From Neisseriaceae bacterium (GTDB lineage Bacteria; Pseudomonadota; Gammaproteobacteria; Burkholderiales; Neisseriaceae), in the NCBI GenBank assembly GCA_030146285.1, contig JASLBZ010000036.1, forward strand, positions 1 to 9,196: a stretch of DNA of 9,196 nt, given 5' to 3'. Below, one piece after another: positions 1 through 6,294 of the stretch. Position 1 is the stretch's first letter. Each line of letters starts with the position of its first letter. The translations under genes were made by a program, and so were the position numbers. Below the pieces are notes generated by a model, which was given only the letters and a program-made list of their open reading frames with translations, did not search any database and was not told the DNA's origin.

Positions 1-1770
1 ACCCACTGAGATATCATTGGTATTCAGATTGCCTGCAGATTTGTTACTGGGCTCTACAATAATATGACCATTGGCATCACGTTGGGTTTTTGCACCAAAG
101 TTAATGATGCCTACCGAATCGGCTGTGTCACTTGCAAGCACTGTTTTACCGTAAATCGGATTTTGAATCTCGTTAATGGTAGTGACATTACCAGAAGAGT
201 CAGTGTAAGAGCCAATAGGAACCAAATCACCATTGGGTGTAAAGTTGACAAAGGATTCCTTATCAGGCCGATAACTGTCAGGCACTTGTCCATTTTCATC
301 GATGGGTGGGCGAGAACCAGACTCACGAAACCATGCCCCAATAGATAAACTACCACCATTGCTAAGAGTTAACTCGCCCGTACCACTGCTGCCAATATTC
401 ATTTCACCCAATGATATACCACTATTGCTATTGTTTAAGTTGTAGAACATTTGATCTAAAGACATTACATTGCCTTTACCACTACCTAAGCCGCCAATAT
501 AAATCTCACTGTCAACACCATCTGCCTCTAGATAGCCATAACCACCGTTAACCCCCAGACGCATGCCCATGGTATTGCCAATGTTATTTAATAATTCATC
601 ACCAACAGTGGGTGTTGAATTATCGTTCTGAATCTGGATCCCTGAAGTGAATAAACGACCGCCATTTTGCACCAGAATAGCACCGTTACTGTTAAGGCCA
701 GAGCCAACATCGGTACCATTCATTAATACCGCAGTAGATGACGGATTTTGGGTTTGTGCCAATGATCCAGTTCCGATGACTTCTAGAACACCAGTACCAC
801 CATTTGAGCCCAAAACAGTTGTGCTTTGAAAGGGTCTTTCACCAGAACCAGTACTGGTCTCCAAGGTATTGATAATACCTTGTCTACTGATATCTTGAAT
901 CTGATCGCTACTCAATGATATTAATGAAAATGAATTGAGGGTAGACCCTCCAGAAGCAAGTTTTCCTCCATTTAATACCGAAATGTTACCATAGCCATTC
1001 GCACCTTCACCTGCGAGTAGATGGGTTATAGAATCATAATTGCCAATGTGCATTGCTGCACCATCTAAGCTGAATGAGCCAACGGTATTCGCTTTACCGA
1101 CATTGATATTTTGGCTATTGATCCAACGCCATGTGAAATAATCTCCTGATGAGTGCAGTTCTGGGTCTGTATCATATTTGGATATGGTTAGGTTAGCATG
1201 GCTTTCTTGATTTTGTCCTCCGATATCAATGGTTTGCATAAAGACATCGATAGGTGGTATATCAGAAAGAGGATTGTCCTCAGTGTTTACTAAGTGTGGT
1301 CGTAATAGTAAATTGACACTGGCACCATCACCAATAGTCAGTTGCTGCGCCGGTATCTCCAAAGGTTGCTCTTCAGTTAAACCCGTTGGATTGCTGCTGC
1401 TTTGACTTAAAAGGTTAGTATCAAGTACCACATTAACACGGTTATTGTGGTCTTTAACGACATTACTTCCTTGATTATCAATAACAATATGTAATTCCGG
1501 GGGCGATGAGGGCCAACTATCCAAAGCATTTAAATCATTGGCGCTCCAGTTGTTTATATCGTTGTAATTGTTATCAATTTGACCAGACCATTTGACAATA
1601 GGCAGCACATCGACACCATCAGCCATAGCCATGGGACTGAGAAAACTCAAGGCCATGGCTGCTGCTGTTATTGTGTTGGAGGTGCTTTTTTTTCGCTGCT
1701 TACCCAGCTCAGAACAGACGATATATGCCTTTTTAATAAAACACCAAACTACTCGATAGAATCTGTTCAT
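1..1770 (-). CDS. Autotransporter-like (type V secretion) surface protein, N-terminal part
   Basis: An uninterrupted 590-codon minus-strand frame starts at ATG 1770-1768 and runs off the left edge without a stop, so the C-terminus is missing. Residues 1-28 form an extended signal peptide region (MNRFYRVVW, later SELGKQRKK). A hydrophobic stretch and an AMA/DGV cleavage site near residue 50 follow. The mature part begins with W-rich, N-rich sequence (WSGQ, NNWS) and carries at least five glycine-rich units of the form G-x-G-x-L-x-V-x-x-G-G-x-L between residues 259 and 478. These resemble the T5SS/PEP-CTERM-associated repeats of beta-helical passenger domains. The expected role is a surface-exposed or secreted passenger, possibly an adhesin; a C-terminal beta-barrel would lie outside the window. 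A filamentous haemagglutinin-type protein exported by a partner (two-partner secretion) is an alternative. No strong ribosome binding site is visible; AAAG lies just upstream. The gene is transcribed divergently from the acyl-ligase operon. Confidence 0.85.
   Translation of the reverse strand, partial: MNRFYRVVWCFIKKAYIVCSELGKQRKKSTSNTITAAAMALSFLSPMAMADGVDVLPIVKWSGQIDNNYNDINNWSANDLNALDSWPSSPPELHIVIDNQGSNVVKDHNNRVNVVLDTNLLSQSSSNPTGLTEEQPLEIPAQQLTIGDGASVNLLLRPHLVNTEDNPLSDIPPIDVFMQTIDIGGQNQESHANLTISKYDTDPELHSSGDYFTWRWINSQNINVGKANTVGSFSLDGAAMHIGNYDSITHLLAGEGANGYGNISVLNGGKLASGGSTLNSFSLISLSSDQIQDISRQGIINTLETSTGSGERPFQSTTVLGSNGGTGVLEVIGTGSLAQTQNPSSTAVLMNGTDVGSGLNSNGAILVQNGGRLFTSGIQIQNDNSTPTVGDELLNNIGNTMGMRLGVNGGYGYLEADGVDSEIYIGGLGSGKGNVMSLDQMFYNLNNSNSGISLGEMNIGSSGTGELTLSNGGSLSIGAWFRESGSRPPIDENGQVPDSYRPDKESFVNFTPNGDLVPIGSYTDSSGNVTTINEIQNPIYGKTVLASDTADSVGIINFGAKTQRDANGHIIVEPSNKSAGNLNTNDISVG
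337..996 (-). repeat. Degenerate glycine-rich beta-helix repeats in the passenger domain
   Basis: Five protein-level units follow one pattern: GYGNISVLNGGKL (from residue 259), GTGVLEVIGTGSL (325-337), NGAILVQNGGRL (362-373), GYGYLEADGVDSEIYIGG (410-427) and GTGELTLSNGGSLSIG (463-478). The pattern G-x-G-x-L-x-V-x-x-G-G-x-L matches what is known as the T5SS/PEP-CTERM-associated repeat, one turn or so of a beta-helix. The units differ strongly at DNA level, so this is an old repeat and not a recent tandem duplication. Confidence 0.65.
1621..1770 (-). other. Extended signal peptide region (ESPR) and Sec signal peptide
   Basis: The first 50 codons of the autotransporter-like gene. Residues 1-9 (MNRFYRVVW) and residues 18-28 (VCSELGKQRKK) match the ESPR pattern N-x-x-Y-R-V-x-W ... 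V-x-S-E-L-x-x-x-x-K of large type V secretion proteins. The hydrophobic core is at about residues 33-46 and a signal peptidase I site fits after A48-M-A50. Two cysteines (residues 10 and 19) in the ESPR are not part of the usual pattern. The coding strand has a run of eight A at 1693-1686 (codons for R26-K27-K28). Confidence 0.8.
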
Positions 1771-1825
1771 AATCTTTAATGATATTGATATATTTGCACG
1801 TCATATGTATACCAGGGCGTAAAAG

Positions 1826-1856
1826 AGATAACTATTATCTTTACATTCCAATGTAA
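1826..1856. promoter_or_regulatory. Two abutting inverted repeats, possible operator
   Basis: AGATAA-CTA-TTATCT (1826-1840) is followed directly by TTACATT-CC-AATGTAA (1841-1856). Both have perfect arms (6 and 7 bp). They lie 56-86 bases upstream of the autotransporter-like start codon, where a repressor or activator site would be expected. In such AT-rich DNA short palindromes arise by chance, so the regulatory reading is tentative. Confidence 0.3.
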
Positions 1857-2008
1857 TATAGATGTATATATGTTGTTTAAATACAATAGTAAATAAAATT
1901 TTTCATTTACCATAAATGGTTATTTTGAAAACCCATTTTTTGTCACATATTTAATTTTATATTATTGTTATTGTTCGAGTTTGTGTTTTGTGTGATCGAA
2001 GATTTATC

Positions 2009-2028
2009 TTGGCAAACTAAAATGCCAA
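2009..2028. promoter_or_regulatory. 20-bp inverted repeat TTGGCA-N8-TGCCAA, likely operator
   Basis: The arms TTGGCA (2009-2014) and TGCCAA (2023-2028) are perfect complements separated by eight bases. The right arm ends exactly where the candidate -35 hexamer (2029-2034) begins. A dimeric regulator bound here would sit in the classical activator position, or could block polymerase. No regulator gene is present in the window, so the protein is unknown. Confidence 0.45.
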
Positions 2029-2057
2029 TTGACTATTTCCCAGCCCTGAGATAGATT
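2029..2057 (+). promoter_or_regulatory. Sigma70-like promoter of the acyl-ligase operon
   Basis: TTGACT (2029-2034, five of six -35 bases) is followed after 17 bases by TAGATT (2052-2057, four of six -10 bases). Transcription would start near 2064, giving a leader of about 25 bases before the ATG at 2090. It is the best promoter-like match seen in this intergenic region, and the tight spacing downstream suggests it serves all five genes. Confidence 0.5.
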
Positions 2058-2089
2058 GCATTTGTTTAGTTAAGCTTATAGGTAGTCAA

Positions 2090-2587
2090 ATGGCATGTAT
2101 TTTTTTGCAACCTGTTAGCAATGAAGCCGAGTGCCAATATTTGCTATCGATGATGAATGATGAAAAGAACATGGCCTTGCACAATCGTCATCAACAGTGC
2201 CCATATAAGGCCATGTTTGAGCACATACAAAGTAATAAGCTCCCATTGTATTTTTTGATTATCAATATTGATAATGATGTTGTAATTGGCTATTTTGAAA
2301 TTTTTATTAATCCATTGCATTTATCTGCAACGGTTAATGTTGGCGTATCAATTAATCATCTAAGCGCACAATATTTTGCACAAGCCTTTTTGCAGCTGGC
2401 TGCATTTTTAAAAAAATACCACCGTGTTGGTAAAATAACATTGCCGATTACTGGTGCGCATGATGATTTATCTGAAATTATTTTGGGCTGTGAGATTATT
2501 GAGCATGAAGCCACTTTAGCACAAGAAAACATGGATCTATTGGGGCACAGGCAGCCTGTCACTTATTACGCGCATTATTGCCAATAG
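2090..2587 (+). CDS. GNAT-fold acyltransferase-like protein, first gene of the operon
   Basis: A 165-residue cytoplasmic protein with no signal peptide or membrane segment. The order of predicted strands and helices fits the GNAT N-acyltransferase fold of the RimJ/RimL type: an N-terminal helix with M-x-D-E (residues 21-25), the hairpin YFLIINIDNDVVIGYFEIF (54-72), a strand TVNVGVSI (81-88), a helix 92-110, then ITLPI (116-120) and a C-terminal pair of strands. The usual acetyl-CoA pyrophosphate loop (R/Q-x-x-G-x-G/A) after the central strand is not recognisable; the equivalent stretch reads NHLSAQYFAQ. This may mean a divergent acyl donor, for example acyl-ACP, or loss of catalysis. AGGTAG at 2080-2085 could serve as a closely spaced ribosome binding site. 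The next gene starts 21 bases downstream. The fold is assigned by eye, and no substrate can be named. Confidence 0.65.
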   Translation: MACIFLQPVSNEAECQYLLSMMNDEKNMALHNRHQQCPYKAMFEHIQSNKLPLYFLIINIDNDVVIGYFEIFINPLHLSATVNVGVSINHLSAQYFAQAFLQLAAFLKKYHRVGKITLPITGAHDDLSEIILGCEIIEHEATLAQENMDLLGHRQPVTYYAHYCQ

Positions 2588-2608
2588 CAACTTGCAAGGA
2601 AAAATACG

Positions 2609-3178
2609 ATGGCAAATGTTGGTCAAATAACGATTAGAACCGAAGATTATGTATTGCGTTCAATCACCAAAGAAGATTATACCGATGATTGGTTAACGAT
2701 TTTAAACAAAGATGATGTCAAAGCGGGCTTGAATTTAAATTATAAAAATTTAAATAAAGAACAATGTTTATCGATCCTAAGCGGATATAACAATAAAACC
2801 AACTATTTAATTGGTATCTTTAGACAAGACGATGATGCTTTGGCTGGTTTTTATGTTGTGGATCTAAACTTAAAGAACAAAACAGCTATCTTCTCATTGG
2901 CAGTGAATACGGAGTCTTTTCGTACTGTTGTCTGGAAAACATGTGATGATTTTTTAGATTATTTCTTCGATTTTCGTGATGTCGATAAAATGTCCTCACG
3001 TATTTTAGTTCACAATAAGCGTATTTTATACACGCTACTGGTTAATGGACGTTTTCAATTAGAAGGCGTGTTGAAGAAAGATTGTTTGTTGTTATCGGGT
3101 CAGCGAGCCGATGTGATGGTGTGGTCGTCTTTCAAAAACTCTCGTGGCCAACGAGTTGATTTTACAAGGCAGGACTAA
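2609..3178 (+). CDS. Second GNAT-fold acyltransferase-like protein
   Basis: A 189-residue soluble protein. It opens with a RimJ/RimL-like strand and turn (ITIRTEDYVLRSITKEDYTDDWL, about residues 7-29), followed by the central strands YLIGIFRQDDDALAGFYVVDL (66-86) and TAIFSLAVN (92-100), a helix 107-121, a strand SSRILVHN (129-136) and an ending FQLEGVLKKDCLLLSGQRADVMVW that matches the C-terminal strands of many GNAT N-acetyltransferases (R/L-x-E-G-V-L-x-x). As in the preceding gene, the acetyl-CoA loop is not canonical (TESFRTVVWK). The two GNAT-like proteins are very different in sequence, so they are not a recent duplication. AAGGA at 2596-2600 lies eight bases before the ATG and supports this start. 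The stop TAA shares its last A with the ATG of the FAAL gene, so the two are probably translationally coupled. The acceptor and donor are unknown. Confidence 0.7.
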   Translation: MANVGQITIRTEDYVLRSITKEDYTDDWLTILNKDDVKAGLNLNYKNLNKEQCLSILSGYNNKTNYLIGIFRQDDDALAGFYVVDLNLKNKTAIFSLAVNTESFRTVVWKTCDDFLDYFFDFRDVDKMSSRILVHNKRILYTLLVNGRFQLEGVLKKDCLLLSGQRADVMVWSSFKNSRGQRVDFTRQD

Positions 3179-4785
3179 TGCAAACGTGCATCGCCCCTTA
3201 TTTGCAATACCAAAATCTACAGGATGCTTTAAAGGCAGCAGCTTTTAGCCATCAGAAAATGTATTGGCATCTGGCAGATGGTTTGTGCATTCAAACCTAC
3301 CAAGCGTTACAAGAACAAGCATGGCTCATGGCCAAAAAAATTGCTGTGCTGGATTTAAAAGGGCGAGTTGGTTTAATCGCACACATGACGCCAGAATTTG
3401 TGACTTTGTTTTTGGCGTGTCAATATGTGGGACTAACACCAGTAGTATTGCCAACACCCCGTTTTAATCGAAATGCGTGGCAAGTACAAACCAGTAAAAT
3501 GCTAGGCAGCGCTAATGCCAAAAGTATTTTGGTCATGACATATCAAGAAGCCATAGAGCCGATAGAAGGTATTGATTTTATTATTGTGAACGATATTGCG
3601 GGTGAATGTGATGCTGTACCGATGTTGATGAATACTGAAGCGTATATTCAATTTTCATCAGGCTCAACATCGGACCCCAAAGGCATTGTGATTACCCAAG
3701 CGGCATTGCTACACAATATTAAAAATATTTTGCAGCATGGCTTACAAATACAGGCAAACGACAAAGCCATATCATGGCTACCTTTTTACCACGATATGGG
3801 CTTGGTGGGTTTTTTACTGGCACCATTGGTCTGTCAGTGTGAAATCCATTTTCTACCCAGCCAACAGTTTTTGAGGCAGCCTGTAAAATGGCTAGCATTG
3901 ATTTCTGAATACCAGTTAAGCATTTCTTATGCACCTAATTTTGCTTACCAACGTTTGGCAAGCATGCCCATCACTCATGCTCATCTTGATTTAACATCCT
4001 GGCGCATTGCCGGTATTGGTGCAGAAAAAATTCACCCACAAACGTTGTGCGAGTTTTATCGAGCATTTAAGCAATATGGTTTTAAGCAAGAGGCGTTTTG
4101 GCCCAGTTACGGTATGGCTGAAAGCACACTGGCCATTAGCATGAACTGTCCACAACATAGCAATACAAAGAATAGCAAAGACAAAAATACAGCCATGGCT
4201 TCGGGTCGGGTTTTGCCGGATACCGATATTCGAATTGTTCGAGATGGCGTGGCCGATATGGCCGGTGAAATCTGGGTTAAATCACCGAGCATGGCAACAC
4301 ATTATGCCAATGGCGATTTGATTGCGAAAGACAATGGCTATTTTGCCACAGGGGATGTGGGTTATATTGAAGATGGCAATTTGGTGGTGGTTGGGCGCAA
4401 AAAAGAAAGCATCTTGATTCATGGCCAAAATATTTGGCCCCAAGACGTAGAAAGCATTTTGAATAACGAGTTGCCAGAAGGAATCTTGGTTTTGGTTTTT
4501 GGCTTGGAGCAAGGACAAACAGAGCAATTGTGTGTTTTGTTTGCCAAAAACCATTGGCAGCCTGAACAAATTGTAGCCGTTAAAAACATTTGTAGAACCT
4601 GTGTGTTTACCAGTTTGAGCATTGTGGTAAACGATGACAACATGTTGTTTAGCACCAATAAAACTATTTTAAAAACATCTTCGGGGAAGTTGGCAAGGTT
4701 GGCGGTTAAAGAAATGTATCACCAACAACAACTGATGTTAATTGACCCTAGTAAGGTAGGAGAAGCCGTTTATGCAGCAACCTGA
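3178..4785 (+). CDS. Fatty acyl-AMP ligase (FAAL-like, ANL superfamily)
   Basis: This enzyme should activate a carboxylic acid, probably a fatty acid, with ATP to acyl-AMP and pass it to an acyl carrier protein. Adenylate-forming motifs occur in order: the P-loop FSSGSTSDPKG (residues 159-169), the FAAL-typical WLPFYHDMGLVG (200-211), YGMAEST (311-317), TGD (391-393), the hinge GRKKESILIHGQN (406-418) followed by WPQDVE, and the C-terminal catalytic lysine in SSGK (K504). The HDMGL and GxNxxPQDxE features favour FAAL over acyl-CoA synthetase. At 535 residues it is shorter than many FAALs, with a brief segment (HSNTKNSKDKNT) between the YGMAE motif and RVLPDTDIRIV. By eye I cannot confirm the FAAL-specific insertion that blocks CoA use. 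The start overlaps the preceding stop (TAATG) with AAGG at 3166-3169, and the end overlaps the ACP gene by 14 bases. That places its cognate carrier protein directly next to it. Confidence 0.9.
   Translation: MQTCIAPYLQYQNLQDALKAAAFSHQKMYWHLADGLCIQTYQALQEQAWLMAKKIAVLDLKGRVGLIAHMTPEFVTLFLACQYVGLTPVVLPTPRFNRNAWQVQTSKMLGSANAKSILVMTYQEAIEPIEGIDFIIVNDIAGECDAVPMLMNTEAYIQFSSGSTSDPKGIVITQAALLHNIKNILQHGLQIQANDKAISWLPFYHDMGLVGFLLAPLVCQCEIHFLPSQQFLRQPVKWLALISEYQLSISYAPNFAYQRLASMPITHAHLDLTSWRIAGIGAEKIHPQTLCEFYRAFKQYGFKQEAFWPSYGMAESTLAISMNCPQHSNTKNSKDKNTAMASGRVLPDTDIRIVRDGVADMAGEIWVKSPSMATHYANGDLIAKDNGYFATGDVGYIEDGNLVVVGRKKESILIHGQNIWPQDVESILNNELPEGILVLVFGLEQGQTEQLCVLFAKNHWQPEQIVAVKNICRTCVFTSLSIVVNDDNMLFSTNKTILKTSSGKLARLAVKEMYHQQQLMLIDPSKVGEAVYAAT
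4758..4762 (+). promoter_or_regulatory. Strong ribosome binding site for the ACP gene, inside the FAAL gene
   Basis: AGGAG, within the purine-rich run 4753-4765, lies nine bases before the ATG at 4772 and within the last codons of the FAAL frame. It fixes the ACP start and explains a 14-base overlap. It is the strongest Shine-Dalgarno match in the operon, consistent with the carrier protein being needed in excess over its ligase. Confidence 0.6.
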
Positions 4786-5017
4786 TTATATTGATTTGGT
4801 AAAAGAAATGCTCAGCGGTTGTTTATTTATTCCCAAAGAAAAATTAGAATCCGATACCATTTTAATGAACATTACTGGTTTTGATAGCATGACATTTGAA
4901 GCCTTGCTTTTGCAAATTGAGCAGTATTTGCATCAAGATATTGAACCAGAAGCCATTATTCAAGTACGAACCATCGCGGATTTGGCCGATTATTTGAAAG
5001 CAAGAGATGTGGTGTAA
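4772..5017 (+). CDS. Free-standing acyl carrier protein
   Basis: An 81-residue acidic protein of typical ACP length. The phosphopantetheine attachment motif is GFDSM (residues 36-40), with Ser39 the predicted site of 4'-phosphopantetheine attachment. DSM replaces the DSL common in fatty acid synthase ACPs, as often seen in carrier proteins of specialised pathways. The surrounding pattern is also typical: I-P-K-E-K-L-x-x-D-T near residues 20-29, helix II from Ser39 (TFEALLLQIEQYL) and an ending TIADLADYLK. It overlaps the FAAL gene by 14 bases and the P450 gene by 11, so it is probably loaded by the FAAL and presents the acyl chain to the P450. No phosphopantetheinyl transferase is encoded nearby; a housekeeping enzyme would have to activate it. 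Confidence 0.92.
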   Translation: MQQPDYIDLVKEMLSGCLFIPKEKLESDTILMNITGFDSMTFEALLLQIEQYLHQDIEPEAIIQVRTIADLADYLKARDVV

Positions 5018-6242
5018 TTCCTCTGATTTTTATGCTGACTTATTCAAAGTCAGCCGTGAACAACCACAACAAGATGTGTATTTACACACAGGCTTTGGTG
5101 AGGTGCTTATTGCTCAAAATCCGCTGAGTATTGAGCATATTTTACGTCACAATGTAGCTAATTATCCTAAGCGCTATGATTGGTTTCGTCAAAGCATTGG
5201 TATTTCTCGCTTTACAGAGAATCCACCTTTGTGGCAAGAGTTAAAGCAAATCACCCAACCTTTTTTAAATGATTTCGATAAAAACCGTTTGGTTGCCGAA
5301 GCCAAGGCTGTGGTTGATGAGAATATGATGGCTTTACAGGCTACAACAATCAATGCCCAGACCCGTTTAAATGAATCGGTATTAAGGCACCTTGCTATCG
5401 ATATTTTTTGCCGAACATTTTTTGATTTTCGGTTGGAAACGATTGATTTTAATTTTGATTTGTTTAAAGATTTATTGGAAATCAGTACCCAGTATGCTTT
5501 TGTGCCTCGTGGCAAGATTCGAGAGTTGCTAGGACAAGAAGGTTTACAAGACTTGTATCGCTTGCGTGTGCAGATTTTACAAGGATTGGGTCAGTTTCGA
5601 GATACGAAATACCAAGGCAGCGATTTGATGCAAAGAATTGCACAAGCGGATGCTGAGGGTAAAGTGATTTTGGAACACGAAATGTTAATGCTGTTTTCAA
5701 TCGGCATTGAAACCACGGTGCACACCTTAGGTTGGATTGTTTATGTTTTATCCAAATACCCTGATGTTCAAGCACAGCTTCGTAGCGAAGCCGATGAATA
5801 CACAATAGATGCCAATGGCCATGCCCAATACCAAAATCTATTAAAAATCCCGTGTTTTATCGATTGGGTTTTAAAGCAATACCCACCAACGCCTTGCATT
5901 TCAAGAGAGGCCATTCATGCAGATACCATTGGCAAGCTGAAAGTAGCTGAAAAAGAAGCGGTGATTTTATCGCTGATGGGCATGATGTACGATCCGGAAG
6001 AAACCTTAGAAAAAGCATTGTCCCAAGACAATATGGACTTGCAACGCAATATGGCGTTTGGTTCTGGGCAGCGAATTTGTGGTGGCAAACATTATGCAAC
6101 ATTGGAATTAGTGGTATTGGTAGCTGAATTTTTGAAACGGTTTAATATCACGCTATTGTTAGATGAAGATGTGGTGTTTCATTGGAATGCCCAATTGAAT
6201 CGCGAGGGTGGTCATCCTGTGGTATTGCAAGCCATTGCTTAA
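5007..6242 (+). CDS. Cytochrome P450 with heme motif intact and ExxR motif missing
   Basis: A 411-residue soluble P450 without a membrane anchor, of usual bacterial length. The heme-ligand loop FGSGQRICGG (residues 351-360) is canonical, with Cys358 the predicted iron ligand. The I helix has the acid-alcohol pair in GIETT (233-237). The K helix, which should carry ExxR just before Y-P-P, reads IPCFIDWVLKQYPP instead. The Glu is absent, the Arg position is Lys290 or Gln291, and the segment from IPCF to YPP is about three residues shorter than usual. The SREA motif after it is present. The frame is otherwise intact, so a pseudogene is unlikely. The start overlaps the ACP gene by 11 bases with only a modest GAAAG (4996-5000) as ribosome binding site, suggesting coupled translation. 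The likely role is oxidation of the ACP-bound acyl chain, by analogy with P450s that act on carrier-bound substrates such as BioI. No ferredoxin or reductase partner is encoded here. Confidence 0.92.
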   Translation: MWCNSSDFYADLFKVSREQPQQDVYLHTGFGEVLIAQNPLSIEHILRHNVANYPKRYDWFRQSIGISRFTENPPLWQELKQITQPFLNDFDKNRLVAEAKAVVDENMMALQATTINAQTRLNESVLRHLAIDIFCRTFFDFRLETIDFNFDLFKDLLEISTQYAFVPRGKIRELLGQEGLQDLYRLRVQILQGLGQFRDTKYQGSDLMQRIAQADAEGKVILEHEMLMLFSIGIETTVHTLGWIVYVLSKYPDVQAQLRSEADEYTIDANGHAQYQNLLKIPCFIDWVLKQYPPTPCISREAIHADTIGKLKVAEKEAVILSLMGMMYDPEETLEKALSQDNMDLQRNMAFGSGQRICGGKHYATLELVVLVAEFLKRFNITLLLDEDVVFHWNAQLNREGGHPVVLQAIA

Positions 6243-6270
6243 AATTTTGACTAAAGGCTGGTTTAAAAAA

Positions 6271-6279
6271 TGGTATGAT
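6271..6279 (+). promoter_or_regulatory. Possible extended -10 promoter before rlmF
   Basis: TGG-TATGAT is an extended -10 element (TGn plus five of six -10 bases). The upstream TTGACT at 6247-6252 is 21 bases away, too far for a normal -35, so the element would rely on the TG extension. A start near 6286 would place the transcript just before the hairpin at 6295-6336. It may drive rlmF or a short leader RNA. Confidence 0.35.
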
Positions 6280-6294
6280 GGCAGTTCAAAATAG

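Larger units (their letters stand above)
1771..2089. other. Divergent AT-rich intergenic region
   Basis: These 319 bases separate the minus-strand autotransporter-like gene from the plus-strand acyl-ligase operon. I find no gene in them. They hold a plausible plus-strand promoter at 2029-2057, a 6-8-6 inverted repeat at 2009-2028 and three further short inverted repeats (1826-1840, 1841-1856, 1904-1918). No convincing sigma70 promoter could be picked for the minus-strand gene because the whole stretch is rich in A and T. Confidence 0.7.

Noticed and set aside
64..829. Plus-strand open frames opposite the autotransporter-like gene
   Set aside because: They lie antisense to a continuous 590-codon minus-strand frame with clear ESPR and repeat structure. 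They have no family features of their own.
3178..4785. NRPS adenylation domain or ordinary acyl-CoA synthetase
   Set aside because: The HDMGL and GQN-x-x-PQDVE motifs and the adjacent free ACP favour a FAAL. No condensation domain is present.
5007..6242. P450 as a pseudogene because ExxR is missing
   Set aside because: The frame is intact at full length, the heme loop and I-helix motif are canonical, and its start overlaps the ACP gene. The missing motif looks like an in-frame change, not decay.
6247..6279. TTGACT and TATGAT as a standard -35/-10 pair
   Set aside because: The spacer is 21 bases, too long for a normal sigma70 promoter. Only the extended -10 reading is kept, with low confidence.
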